DNA of 64,000 bases from CAYZGU01 sp964478165. Lineage in GTDB: Bacteria; Poribacteria; WGA-4E; JAJDTR01. The stretch is taken from NCBI GenBank assembly GCA_964478165.1, contig CAYZGU010000014.1:1-64000 (forward strand). The letters are read 5' to 3'. A program made the translations under genes and the position numbers. Under the pieces are notes generated by a model. The model was not told the origin of the DNA and made no database searches. It saw only the letters and a list, made by a program, of their open reading frames with translations. Positions 29,314 through 38,502 of this stretch are shown here, one piece after another; the stretch's first letter is position 1, and each line of letters starts with the position of its first letter.

Positions 29314-29961
29314 ATGAAAACGCGCGAAAGTATTTCCTTGGTTAATTTGACATCAGATTCAAATCCTATTGATGAGTATGTGCTTATTGGGCGATTCCAG
29401 AGTGGAGATCGGGAAGTTTTTAATGACCTGGTAATCCGATATCAGGGTAAAATCTACAATCTGGTTTACAAGCATGTTTCTAACCCTGAGATTGCCAAAG
29501 ACCTCTGCCAGGAGATATTTATCAAAGCATTCCAAGCCCTACCCAGCTTCAAGCGGGAGTCAGCATTCTATAGCTGGATTTATCGAATTGCAATCAATCG
29601 TTGTATCGACTTCATACGGCAACAAAATCGCAAGCAGACTTTGTCTTTTGATGAATTGAACGATACTTCCACCGATGATGAACGCATCTTCAACGATTCA
29701 AAGCCACGGCCTCCAGATCAGGCGGAGACGAGTGAGCTTGGCCTGATTATCGGAAAAGCTGTTAGCCAATTGTCTCCCGGGCAACAGCGGGTTTTTAATC
29801 TTCGCTATCATGAAGGTCTCCAATTAAAAGAAATTGCTGCCAGGTTAGATAGATCAGAAGGCACAATCAAAGCACATCTTCACCATGCCCACCGACGTCT
29901 CCAAACTCTCCTGCGCCCCTATCTCCAAAATGAACCATTGGAATGGGCTATCAATTCTTAG
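29314..29961 (+). CDS. RNA polymerase sigma factor, ECF (RpoE-like) type
   Basis: Protein of 215 residues. Region 2 is clear: NLVYKHVSNPEIAKDLCQEI followed by FIKAFQALPSF and SWIYRIAINRCIDFIR; region 4 has LSPGQQRVFNLRYHEGLQLK and a helix-turn-helix ending SEGTIKAHLHHAHRRL. No sigma-3 region, as expected for ECF factors. ATG 29314 follows AAGGAG with good spacing. No anti-sigma gene follows in the next kilobase, which is unusual for the RpoE-like group, so control may lie elsewhere or with the divergent kinase. Confidence 0.92.
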   Translation: MKTRESISLVNLTSDSNPIDEYVLIGRFQSGDREVFNDLVIRYQGKIYNLVYKHVSNPEIAKDLCQEIFIKAFQALPSFKRESAFYSWIYRIAINRCIDFIRQQNRKQTLSFDELNDTSTDDERIFNDSKPRPPDQAETSELGLIIGKAVSQLSPGQQRVFNLRYHEGLQLKEIAARLDRSEGTIKAHLHHAHRRLQTLLRPYLQNEPLEWAINS

Positions 29962-30471
29962 TTCTTTATCACATCTTTCACAGACGGATTACGGGTCTTG
30001 AATCTGATGTGGCTGACTTCGCTGGGGTATTTCCGTTGGGCTTTGTGTTCGTTTTGACAGCTATCGATCTCGAGAGTGGTTTGGATTTGATAAGAGATAC
30101 ACTGCCGACTTGACGCCCATATTTCAAAAACGGCCCATTGTTTTGAATCAGGAGTCACGCATGAGTGCGCGGTAGAAATGGACTCCCAAAAAATTCGGGC
30201 TGCTTTGAACATTTTTGAAGAACACTCTATGTCGCGCGAGGGTAATGTATGGTTTCTAAGTGAGATGGCGCCTATTTTCGTTCGTTTGCGAACTGATTTA
30301 ATATCTTGGTACCCGTCAACGAACAGTGTGAAAATCAGGAATAGGCTAGTCACATCAAGTTGCTGGCATTGGTCTCATGAGAAATGTTTTCGAAAGTTCT
30401 TCAGAATCTTACCATCTTATTCGCTAACAGCTTCAGGACCTTGTTATCAGGGCCTTGTGGTGTATCGGAAT

Positions 30472-30516
30472 ACGACAAAACACTGAAACGCGCCTCTCCT
30501 TTCAGTGTTTTGTCGT
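30472..30516. repeat. Perfect 17-bp inverted repeat
   Basis: ACGACAAAACACTGAAA (30472-30488) is exactly complementary to 30500-30516, with an 11-base loop. No T-tract follows on either strand. It stands about 500 bases after the sigma factor gene and 430 before the end of the ferritin-like gene, so it is not a simple operon terminator. Confidence 0.8.
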
Positions 30517-30866
30517 TTCTGGAGCTCTCGTGACTATAGCCCGCTGGAGTTATTCAGTGGGAAAGGGCTTAGAAATCTCTTCGAGGGTGTCTTGAAATTT
30601 CTACCGGTTGACCATTCGCTTAGGAGTGTGTCTCGAATTGCCGTGCCTACGCAGGAGCAACCGACTAGTTCTCCTGAAACATAGTCAACCAAGTGCCTAG
30701 GCAAACTGAACTGAGGACTACTTGGTAGGATTTGGTAGGCACCAGACTCTGTATTCTGGTATAGTTGTTTCTATAGGATACGATTTCTTCAAAACCCTTG
30801 ATTCCGTTTGTGAGAGAGAAACATCTGGAGAACTTAAAATGGATTCGGAAGAAAGGGTGAGAAAAA

Positions 30867-30914
30867 CGCATAGAGCCTGCGCGCACCGGAGAGCAATTGC
30901 GCGCACTCTATGCG
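30867..30914. repeat. Imperfect 16-bp GC-rich inverted repeat after the ferritin-like gene
   Basis: 30867-30884 (CGCATAGAGCCTGCGCGC) pairs with 30899-30914 over 16 bp, with a CC bulge and a 14-base loop. It lies 31 bases beyond the stop of the minus-strand ferritin-like gene and could act as its 3' hairpin, but lacks a T-run. Confidence 0.75.
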
Positions 30915-30944
30915 CAATGTAGCTCTCCTATTTAGTTCCCTGAT

Positions 30945-31490
30945 TTAATGGGGGTGGTGATCCTTCAATGTCTGTGCCCTTCGAACCAAGTCCGGCGATT
31001 TGGTAAACCGTCGCGTAGCGTCGATCAATAGATCCAAATGGGCGGTCATGCTCTTCTCCATCTGTGAGATGCGGCTCATCAGATAGGTCTGATTGCTTTG
31101 GTAAATTGCATTTCTAATAGTGGAGAGGAGATACATATAGATAGTATCTGCTTCGCTATCCTCGATTGCTATAGAAATGTCAAAAGCGTCTTCAAGTGTG
31201 ATTCCTCTATTCTGAATGGTTTGTTCATGCTTGCCTAGGGCATCAATGATGTTCTGAATGGACACATCGGGTAGGGATGTAGCCGGTGCACCAAGACCCA
31301 CTGTTTGGGCACATAGCGAACGACCAAAATCGACGAGCATATAGTGTTGCCACTCCTCTGTACTCATTTGCTCCCAGAACCGAGCAACGCGCTCGTCGAC
31401 ATCTCCCAAGGTTAAGGACAAAGCGGCGTATAGCTTTGCTTGCCTTAGTTCAATGTCCTGGCATGCGTCAAATATCTCTCCTAGCGTCAT
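30945..31490 (-). CDS. Ferritin-like diiron domain protein
   Basis: Protein of 181 residues, all helical. Carboxylate and histidine residues recur with the spacing of four-helix diiron proteins: DIELRQAKLY, STEEWQHYMLVD (ExxH), IAIEDSEADTIYMYL and MEKSMTAHLDLL. Rubrerythrin-like proteins of this type store iron or reduce peroxide; the rubredoxin domain is absent. ATG 31490 was chosen because AGGTG lies 8 bases before it; GTG 31499 is the alternative. Family assignment rests on motif spacing only. Confidence 0.65.
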   Translation of the reverse strand: MTLGEIFDACQDIELRQAKLYAALSLTLGDVDERVARFWEQMSTEEWQHYMLVDFGRSLCAQTVGLGAPATSLPDVSIQNIIDALGKHEQTIQNRGITLEDAFDISIAIEDSEADTIYMYLLSTIRNAIYQSNQTYLMSRISQMEKSMTAHLDLLIDATRRFTKSPDLVRRAQTLKDHHPH

Positions 31491-32474
31491 AGGATGCACC
31501 TGCTTGTGGTTTCAGCTAGACTAATAATATTAACTGGGGCGGAGCTTCTGCCTAAGTGAAGTATATCAGAGAAACGGAATCGGAGCAACCAAAAAGGTGT
31601 TATTTTTAGGCATTCATACCCCTGTGCTCTGTTTTGGAAGAGTCCGAGTTTCCTTGTTCTGAAAAGGTTCAATTGGCGTTCGATTGAAGTCACCGTGATC
31701 TCAACGGTTGATAAGAATCTCTGGCTACTTTTCGGCCGTTAGGAGTAAGAGAAACAATAGTCCTGACTATTTTGGGCTCGATACCATGTGATGTGCTGAT
31801 GTCCCTTAATGTGATATTTCGTAATTCAAATAGAATTTGTCTCAGTTGTGTCGGTTGTCAAGCCTGACGGGACTGTTGACAAACGGGTTGAATCATTCCT
31901 GGGTGTTTGTGTTTTTTGAGTGGTGCGTTCGTGGCGCCTACGCAGTCTCGTCGGCTGATTACATGAATTACGCGTTCCATCGCAGTTGTTTAGGCCGGCT
32001 TTGGTTGGATTTTGGTTTTTTTCAGCCGATGGTGTGTTCGAAATGTTCAGGAGGATGTCAACAGTAACATCATTATTGACGCCTCGGATACCGACCGGAT
32101 TGTCAGTACCATTTCTGGCGTCCTGTGCAAATTTCGACGGATGTCGGGTTGGCGCGATGCCGAGAGAAGGTCTTTAAGTTCTTATTGAAATGCAGATAGA
32201 TAGGTCCACGAGATTGCTGTTTTTTCTCCGCATGACAGGTGTCCCTTTCAGCAGTGGCTGATTCTATAATTAATGCTTTCTGTAGGCTTGTCGTTTTGTA
32301 AGATTGGGAATTTTACTAGATTTTACCTTACTTCTCACCACTAACTTACTTCAAGATTCTGCTAGTGTGGTTTCTAAGGGCCGGGAAATCGGGTTTTCTG
32401 TCCATCTAAACCGAGATTAGTTAGCGTAAAATTCGAATTAATGCGAATGCGCGGTGCTAGAGATACCGAGTACA
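31491..32474 (+). other. Gene-free stretch of 0.98 kb
   Basis: No frame with family features. A TATAAT is present at 32265-32270 but without a -35. The region is AT-rich near 32270-32450, where the promoter of the CapA-like gene should lie. Nothing else was recognised. Confidence 0.45.
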
Positions 32475-34010
32475 ATGCGAATCATTACGATTGTTGTCAT
32501 ACTCCTCGCTGAAGTATTCTATTGTCCTCAGCTTAGAGCTGGTTCCTGGCATAATTCAAGCCATGAAGGGTTGGTTGCATGGTTACCTAAAAAAACTTCT
32601 CCTTCTTGGAGATTTTTCGAAGGCATCAATCATGATGGCCCATCATTATGGTGCGGAGAGATGTCCACTTCTCAATTTGTGACAAATATTGTAGTACTAG
32701 ATGGCTTTGATGTTGAGATGTGTGTGAAAAGCACCCTAGGCAGAAGCGTTGTTCCTTTGGATGCGCCGATTGCCATTGTTGCTGGAATGGATTCGTGGTT
32801 CGGAGGTGATGTTCATATCACCGCAGACGAGAGCTTTCTCTTGGAGGACCTCGAAACAAAGGGAAGAAATCCCTCTGTGACAAGGAAGAACGTATTTCAC
32901 ACGTATCGCGCGGAACCTGTAAGTGATGAGGTGGAAGAGGTCTTATGGGAAGGAGTTTCGTCATCTGCCGTCGTTACGCCTGAAGGGGGATCGGTCCGGA
33001 ACAATGCCTCCGCCCAACCCGTGGAAGTGAGTGTGGTTTGTGTGGGGGACATTATGTTGGCAGGAAATGCCGCGCCGATAATAGAAAAATATGGTGTTGA
33101 TTACCCGTTCGACAGTACACGCGAGATTCTTCAAAAGGCGGACGTGGCAATTGGTAACCTAGAGATGCCGATTTCTGTGACTGGGGAGTCTGTGCCAGAT
33201 AAGGAGTACAATTTTCTTGGTCATCCTAGGATTGTAAATGGTCTTGCGAATGCTGGATTTGATGTGCTCACACTCGCGAATAATCACATGGGTGACTATG
33301 GAGATGGGGCATTGTTGGCGACACTGGACACTCTAGCAGCCTCTGGTATAAGGTATTGTGGTGCGGGATCAGACCTACAAGCAGCCAGACAGCCTGCAAT
33401 TCTGGCAGTTTACGACAAGCACATCGCGGTATTGGCGTATTCCAATACATTTCCGTTTGAATACTTCGCTAGCCAATCTAGTCCGGGTACCGCACGTGGA
33501 ATAGCGGAATTCTTCGTTTCTGATATTGAGTCAGCCAAAGAGTGGGCGGATCTTGTAATTGTTTCCTTTCACTGGGGCGGTGAGCTTGTGACAGAACCTA
33601 GAGAATATCAGGAATTGTTTGGTAGAAAGGCTATCGAGGCTGGTGCAAATGTCGTATTTGGGCATCACCCTCATGTCTTGCAGGGCATCGAGATCTACGA
33701 AGGAGGGTTAATTGCGTATAGTTTGGGAAATTTTTCGTTCGGGTCTTACAGTAAAAACGCTCGGACGAGCGCAATCCTGCGGGTCAACTTTCAGTCCGGA
33801 AGGTTGAAACGCGCAGAGATTATCCCGATTAATGTTGCGAATCATGAAGTGGTTTTTCAGCCGCGACTTTTATCGGGTGATGCAGCTGAAGCTGTCATTA
33901 ATGAAATCCGACTTCTTTCAGACAAATGGGGAACACAAATTACTACGATTGATGGTTTGGGTGTTGTCGAACTGCAGTCGCGAAATCATTTGGGAATCCA
34001 AATGGAATAG
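32475..34010 (+). CDS. CapA family protein (poly-gamma-glutamate synthesis/metallophosphatase fold), secreted
   Basis: Protein of 511 residues with a signal peptide (cleavage near QLRA). The first 180 mature residues are not recognised. The CapA domain begins near residue 185: VVCVGDIMLAGN, AIGNLEMPIS, DVLTLANNHMGDYG, SFHWGGEL and VFGHHPHVLQGIE carry the Asp, Asn and His metal ligands of the family. CapA proteins join capsule or poly-gamma-glutamate synthesis in Gram-positives; in diderms the function is mostly unknown. ATG 32475 was preferred over GTG 32454 because it opens directly into the signal peptide. Confidence 0.88.
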   Translation: MRIITIVVILLAEVFYCPQLRAGSWHNSSHEGLVAWLPKKTSPSWRFFEGINHDGPSLWCGEMSTSQFVTNIVVLDGFDVEMCVKSTLGRSVVPLDAPIAIVAGMDSWFGGDVHITADESFLLEDLETKGRNPSVTRKNVFHTYRAEPVSDEVEEVLWEGVSSSAVVTPEGGSVRNNASAQPVEVSVVCVGDIMLAGNAAPIIEKYGVDYPFDSTREILQKADVAIGNLEMPISVTGESVPDKEYNFLGHPRIVNGLANAGFDVLTLANNHMGDYGDGALLATLDTLAASGIRYCGAGSDLQAARQPAILAVYDKHIAVLAYSNTFPFEYFASQSSPGTARGIAEFFVSDIESAKEWADLVIVSFHWGGELVTEPREYQELFGRKAIEAGANVVFGHHPHVLQGIEIYEGGLIAYSLGNFSFGSYSKNARTSAILRVNFQSGRLKRAEIIPINVANHEVVFQPRLLSGDAAEAVINEIRLLSDKWGTQITTIDGLGVVELQSRNHLGIQME

Positions 34011-34046
34011 AATTTTGTAATTACGAAAAAGGGAGGCCGTCAACGT

Positions 34047-34463
34047 TTACAAAAGACGCGCTAACCAGATGCCAAACCAGAGCGCAGCAAACCCAGCGCA
34101 TACGCTAAGCCCGACGTTTAGGAGTGCAATGAGGCAGCCGACGGACGTAGCAAGTTGAAAGGTTTCGTATTCGAAAGTAGAAAACGTGGTATAAGATCCG
34201 AGAAATCCGACGAAGATTATCATTCGCAAGCGGTGGTCCATAACCAAGTAATGTTCGGTAAACAAGGTAATTAACAATCCGAATAGGAAGGATCCTGTGA
34301 TGTTGACGAAAGTTGTTCCGTAGGGAAAGTTGTCTGCTAGGCGTTGCGTCAGCCAACTATCGATCAAATATCGAGCATTGGCCCCAAGTCCGCCGCCGAT
34401 GCCAACATATAAACATGTTTTTAGAAGAGTTAATAGGGATGCGTCCATCTTTGGTGTCACCAT
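34047..34463 (-). CDS. crcB: Fluoride efflux channel CrcB (Fluc)
   Basis: Protein of 138 residues with four membrane helices. GGGLGANARYLIDSWL, FPYGTTFVNITGSFLFGLL and GFLGSYTTFSTFEYET are the conserved segments of Fluc channels: the Asn in the second, the Na-site GSYTTFSTF in the third. It lets fluoride leave the cytoplasm as a dual-topology dimer. ATG 34448 is an alternative start. I looked for a fluoride riboswitch upstream and could not support one. Convergent with the CapA-like gene. Confidence 0.93.
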   Translation of the reverse strand: MVTPKMDASLLTLLKTCLYVGIGGGLGANARYLIDSWLTQRLADNFPYGTTFVNITGSFLFGLLITLFTEHYLVMDHRLRMIIFVGFLGSYTTFSTFEYETFQLATSVGCLIALLNVGLSVCAGFAALWFGIWLARLL

Positions 34464-34892
34464 CAGCTGACTGATTTTACGAGTGTTTTCGCCTGTTTAG
34501 TGGTGCGTGTTGATTGATGAGCATTCCAATTTGTCGTACTTTTTCAGACTTCTGCACTCTCTAACTCCGAAAGAAAACGTTTGGAATTTCTGGTAAAGTG
34601 TAGCCATGCCTTCAATGTCTTTTCCTCGTTTTCCAATCCATGTGGCATTGTCAATTCGATGCTTTTCTCGGAACGATAAAGCTTGCAAGTAGAAGTTCGA
34701 GAATGGCATGACATGATTGGTCACATCTTAAAAGCACGGATGACCATGTATGTTTGACCGCAAATGAGAAAGTCAGAAGATTTAACGTTGAACTATGCTC
34801 AGCCACGATTGCTGCCGTGGTTTTGTCATGCTAGCTCGTGGAACCCTTGATGTGTGTCGGTCCGTGCCTATTGATTTCTTCGTTTTCTGTGC
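34464..34892 (-). other. Intergenic region, 429 bases
   Basis: A 75-codon minus-strand frame (34497-34724) has no ribosome binding site and no recognisable features. CCACG/CGTGG (34803-34820) followed by TTTT is a weak plus-strand terminator-like hairpin with no gene in front. Otherwise nothing seen. Confidence 0.4.
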
Positions 34893-35966
34893 TTAACGAC
34901 CGCCAGGAATTGGGAACCAGAGCCCTCCTGTCTTGATTGCTAGAGCTTTGTCCAAAGATACATTCACACCAATAACATCCAACTTGATTGCCGATGTTCG
35001 ACATTGTCTAATTACTTCTGTGACCGCATGAGATCCTTTAGTCGGTTCGTCCGTTATCAGAATGAAACGTCGCTCTGCGCTCGAACGGAACCTCACGCGT
35101 TTGATTGATTTGAGAATCGCGTCGTATGCCCGTTCATCACCACCGCGTTGGATGACATGGGATTCCAGCAGGTTCTGGTACTTCTCATAATCCTGCGTTT
35201 GCGGAAAAACGATGGTGTCGCGATCCAAATACTTGAATGTGATTACTCCCAAGGTGAAATCAAGCTGTTTTTGCTGAAAAGTCTCCACCATGCGCGAGAG
35301 TTGTTTTCCTACAGCACGAATATTATCTTCCATGCTTCCACTGGCATCTAACAATAAGGCAATATCGACAAGCAGAGAGGTCGAGCCGTTTGCGATGTTT
35401 TTAGCAATTGTCTCTAGCGCGTCACCGATCTGTTCTTCGCGTGTGAGGGGCGGTTTTTCGTCAGGCATTGGCTCATGTAGCTCTTGTTTCTGTGAAAAGC
35501 CGCGTTTAATATCAAATTCGCGGGTCTTTGGAGATGTAATTGAAGTGTGGACTGTCGGCATAATCGACATCTCTAATAGCGCTTCAGCTGTTGGGTGGTT
35601 CCAAAATAGCGAATCAGACGTGGCTAGATTCGCGTCGGTGCCAAGCATCTTGGTCCTTAGTGGAAGCGGGCGTTCTATTTTTTCGATCCGGTCGATTGGC
35701 TTCTGAAGTTCAACTCTAGCGTGATTTTTGGGTGATGCTGGGTTCTGTGATACTGGCGCCACGAGGTGTTTTCTTCTGTGTGATGCGTAGAAACGTTGGA
35801 TGTATAGGATCTCAATCGGTGCCATAGTGATTGACTCAGGCACTGGTGGAGGCCGATACCAGTGCGGCAGTCGAATGTTTGTGACAGTGATTGCAATGAG
35901 GTGTAAGAGTAGGGATATCAGGAACGAGGTTCGCGTGTGCTGCCGAAATTGTGATTGCATGTCCAT
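34893..35966 (-). CDS. vWA-domain membrane protein
   Basis: Protein of 357 residues. One membrane helix near residues 14-31 (FLISLLLHLIAITVTNI), then a proline-rich, low-order periplasmic linker, then a von Willebrand A domain from about 195 with the metal-ion site DASGSMEDNI and the strand ITFKYLDRD; FILITDEPTKG is the second MIDAS strand. The N-terminal layout recalls TonB-like or GldN-like energised proteins, but no TonB C-terminus is present. Binding partner unknown. ATG 35966 follows GAGGT. Confidence 0.82.
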   Translation of the reverse strand: MDMQSQFRQHTRTSFLISLLLHLIAITVTNIRLPHWYRPPPVPESITMAPIEILYIQRFYASHRRKHLVAPVSQNPASPKNHARVELQKPIDRIEKIERPLPLRTKMLGTDANLATSDSLFWNHPTAEALLEMSIMPTVHTSITSPKTREFDIKRGFSQKQELHEPMPDEKPPLTREEQIGDALETIAKNIANGSTSLLVDIALLLDASGSMEDNIRAVGKQLSRMVETFQQKQLDFTLGVITFKYLDRDTIVFPQTQDYEKYQNLLESHVIQRGGDERAYDAILKSIKRVRFRSSAERRFILITDEPTKGSHAVTEVIRQCRTSAIKLDVIGVNVSLDKALAIKTGGLWFPIPGGR

Positions 35967-36762
35967 GGCGAGTAATACCTCAGATTATCTTCATCATCCC
36001 TACACCTAATTATAGATAATATGTAGTTGTGAAGCCACAGTGTTTTAGTTGCTACGCAGTGCGAACTTGGAGTGATTTTGGCCTTGATATGCTTGGATGA
36101 TGGATCAGCTAGGCCTACTTCGATTATGTGTCGACCCATTAAAACTTCGGATGAATTAATCGAGATGAGGATCTGGACACATTACGAGAGGTTTCTTGCC
36201 CGGTTTCAAGCGGATATCGAACGAGGTACAGTTCTTAACTGCAATGTTTGGTCGTTTCGTCTTTCGTACGCGCAGAGTAGATTTCGTTTGCTATGAAGAA
36301 AAACAACCTAGTCCCTGGTGTCTGTCATAATGTTTGTCCGTTTGAGGCATAAACATATTTATTTCTAGTGGAGATGTCGATTGTGGATTCAAAGACATCA
36401 GGTATTGCGGATGTCAACGTCCAATCTGGCGAAACCGTTACGGCGACTCGATTGACGACAGGCTGAAAGAAGAATGTTTCATAATTCACTATGGCGTGCG
36501 TTTGATTCACTGATGCTCCGCAAAGGTTTGGGCCTGGTTATTCGAGTTTAAGTAATGGATGTTTGCTTAGAGAGGTTTTGAGAAGAGGGATTTCCTTGTT
36601 TCGTGAGCCCTAAGTTTGTTATACTGGCTTGGCGTGTAGAGATGTTAGAGAGCGCAAGGACTTTTGTCGCTAACGATCCACCAAGAATTGACTTCGAGAA
36701 AATTCAGGTGTTACAAATTGCTTTAACTTAATCTCACAATCACTCAGAAATGGAGACAGACA
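35967..36762 (+). other. Gene-free stretch of 0.8 kb
   Basis: A 74-codon plus frame at 36072-36296 has no ribosome binding site and no family features. The only firm signal is the cysC promoter at 36596-36625. Confidence 0.45.
36596..36625 (+). promoter_or_regulatory. Promoter of cysC
   Basis: TTGTTT (36596-36601), 18-base spacer ending TGt, TATACT (36620-36625). The leader before the cysC start would be about 130 bases. Confidence 0.55.
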
Positions 36763-37380
36763 TTGGCAGAACACAAAGCGACAAACATTACCTGGCATGA
36801 AGCGACGATTGCGCAGAAAGATAGAGAACAACTCCTCAATCAGAAGGGATGCGTACTTTGGTTCACCGGGCTTTCTGGTTCTGGAAAATCCACCCTAGCA
36901 CACGAAGTTGAAAATGTTCTATACCAGCGTGGGAAATTGACCTATGTGCTTGACGGAGATAACATCCGTCATGGTCTGAATAACAATCTTGGTTTTTCGC
37001 CGGAACATCGCGAAGAGAACATTCGCCGCATTGGCGAGGTTTCAAAATTGTTTGCGAGTTCTGGTGTTATTGCAATGACAGCCTTCATCTCACCTTATCG
37101 AGGCGATCGGAACAAAGCGCGGGAACTGCTTGGCGAAGGACGATTTATTGAGATTTTTGTCGAGTGTCCATTAGATGTGTGTGAAGAGCGAGATCCGAAA
37201 GGTTTGTACAAAAAAGCCAGATCGGGTGAGCTTCCCGAGTTTACAGGAATTAGTGCGCCCTATGAATCTCCAGAATGTCCTGAGGTGGTAGTTAATACGG
37301 CAGAATCGACGCTGGCTGAGTGTGGACAAGTCGTGATCTCTTTTCTTGAAAACAAGGGACTAATCCCCGCAATATCTTAA
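36763..37380 (+). CDS. cysC: Adenylylsulfate (APS) kinase
   Basis: Protein of 205 residues, the family length. Walker A GLSGSGKST near residue 32, LDGDNIRHGLNNNLGFS, EENIRRIGEVSKLF, TAFISPYRGDR and ERDPKGLYKKARSGELPEF are all standard CysC segments. It phosphorylates APS to PAPS, the sulfate donor for sulfotransferases or assimilation. TTG 36763 follows TGGAGA with a spacing of 6. No sulfurylase or reductase gene adjoins it, so it may serve PAPS for sulfation; that is inference. Confidence 0.95.
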   Translation: MAEHKATNITWHEATIAQKDREQLLNQKGCVLWFTGLSGSGKSTLAHEVENVLYQRGKLTYVLDGDNIRHGLNNNLGFSPEHREENIRRIGEVSKLFASSGVIAMTAFISPYRGDRNKARELLGEGRFIEIFVECPLDVCEERDPKGLYKKARSGELPEFTGISAPYESPECPEVVVNTAESTLAECGQVVISFLENKGLIPAIS

Positions 37381-38081
37381 AGATTGCTTATGGGTACAGA
37401 TGTGCGCCTATCCATGGATTCAGACACACTGTGCTTTTGTTTCAATTAGCTTCTACATTTTCCATTTCAGCGTTTTCTCATACAAATCACGTGGCGACTT
37501 GGCTTAATCTTGATGTGTGCCAATCTTTCTATCCGTAAGGCGGCTAGTTTATTCGATTTTATTGACCAACGCTATGGCCAGTTTGTTTGTCAGGATTGAT
37601 TAACTTCCTCTACTCTATTGCTTGGTGGAGAATCTGTACGACGTGACGAGAGTTTAACTAGTGAGTAATGTGGGCCTAATTTCCGGCGGGTAGTCAGCGA
37701 ACCGGATAAAGGATCTGTGGTAAGAGTAATCCTGCGTCATGCGAACGACACAGTCTTTGGTCACAAAGCGGTCCGAGAACTGTTATGTTGATGGTTCCCA
37801 GACCAGGGTTCTATCCCGCAGCAGCTGTTTGTTCAAATTGGTTGTCAGAATGAGGCATAATATGGACAACAAGGCAATGCGGTCATGCAATATGTTTCCG
37901 CGTAGTGGTATGAAAGCGAAGATTTGTCGTATCTCGTGTCAGTGAAAGAACCGGTGGGTAAATAGGGATCATTTATCCGAGTGCTACCATAAGAAACAAG
38001 GAGTCTGAAGTGCTTTTGTTCTCTGGTTGTGGCGTCTCTACGATTCGGTCAAGTTAAGTACGAAATGTTGACTCGTAGTTT
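37381..38081 (+). other. Gene-free stretch of 0.7 kb between convergent genes
   Basis: Lies between the ends of cysC and the DUF35 gene. No frame, hairpin or T-run of note. A tRNA-like GGTTCTATCCC near 37807 has no matching arms. Confidence 0.45.
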
Positions 38082-38498
38082 CTATAGTAGCGTGAATGCG
38101 AGAACAGTGTTAGGATTTTCGTTAGCACCGCGATGCAGAAACTTCACTTTTAGGGGTATGCCTATTTTTATGTTTATGGGATTAAGCGCGTCAATGCCTT
38201 CGATGCGTCCGACGACGCGCGGGCCTTCGGTCAGTTCGACGACGCCCGAACAGTATGGATTCTTTCTGTTGTGCCCTTCTTTATGCATCAAAGGTGGACC
38301 TACTGAAATTGACGTAAAAGCAACTAGCACTCCTCTTCCCTGCATTTCAGACCATTCCGTTTCCAAGCGATGACATTGCGGACATAGTGCACGCGGAGGA
38401 ACGAAAATCCTATCACAGGGGAGGCATTTTGATCCCATAAGTTTCTCTTCGTTGAGAAACTGTTCAAATGTATAATCGCTGATGGGCCTCTCGTCCAC
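38082..38498 (-). CDS. Zn-ribbon/OB-fold protein (DUF35 family), thiolase partner
   Basis: Protein of 138 residues. An N-terminal rubredoxin-like zinc ribbon has CLPCDRIFVPPRALCPQC (two Cys-x-x-Cys pairs), followed by an OB-fold with VVGRIEG. DUF35 proteins pair with thiolases or ketosynthase-like enzymes, and this one starts 4 bases after the stop of the thiolase gene, so the two probably form a complex. GTG 38498 follows AAAGGAGATG. Last gene of the ligase-thiolase-DUF35 operon. Confidence 0.88.
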   Translation of the reverse strand: MDERPISDYTFEQFLNEEKLMGSKCLPCDRIFVPPRALCPQCHRLETEWSEMQGRGVLVAFTSISVGPPLMHKEGHNRKNPYCSGVVELTEGPRVVGRIEGIDALNPINIKIGIPLKVKFLHRGANENPNTVLAFTLL

Positions 38499-38502
38499 GG
38501 AA

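Larger units (their letters stand above)
29962..30944 (+). other. Gene-free stretch of 0.98 kb with two long hairpins
   Basis: Open frames here (minus 29958-30353, plus 30178-30486) show no family features or ribosome binding sites. Two strong inverted repeats lie at 30472-30516 and 30867-30914 and are listed separately. Nothing else was recognised. Confidence 0.5.

Noticed and set aside
30178..30486. 102-codon plus-strand frame in the spacer after the sigma factor
   Set aside because: Ends in the perfect hairpin at 30472, has no start signal and no resemblance to an anti-sigma factor.
34464..34560. Fluoride riboswitch upstream of crcB
   Set aside because: GGTGA-like bases occur, but I could not place the pseudoknot and conserved stems.
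34497..34724. 75-codon minus-strand frame upstream of crcB
   Set aside because: No ribosome binding site and no recognised features; left as intergenic.
37781..37830. tRNA-like T-loop GGTTCTATCCC
   Set aside because: No acceptor, D or anticodon arm could be folded around it.
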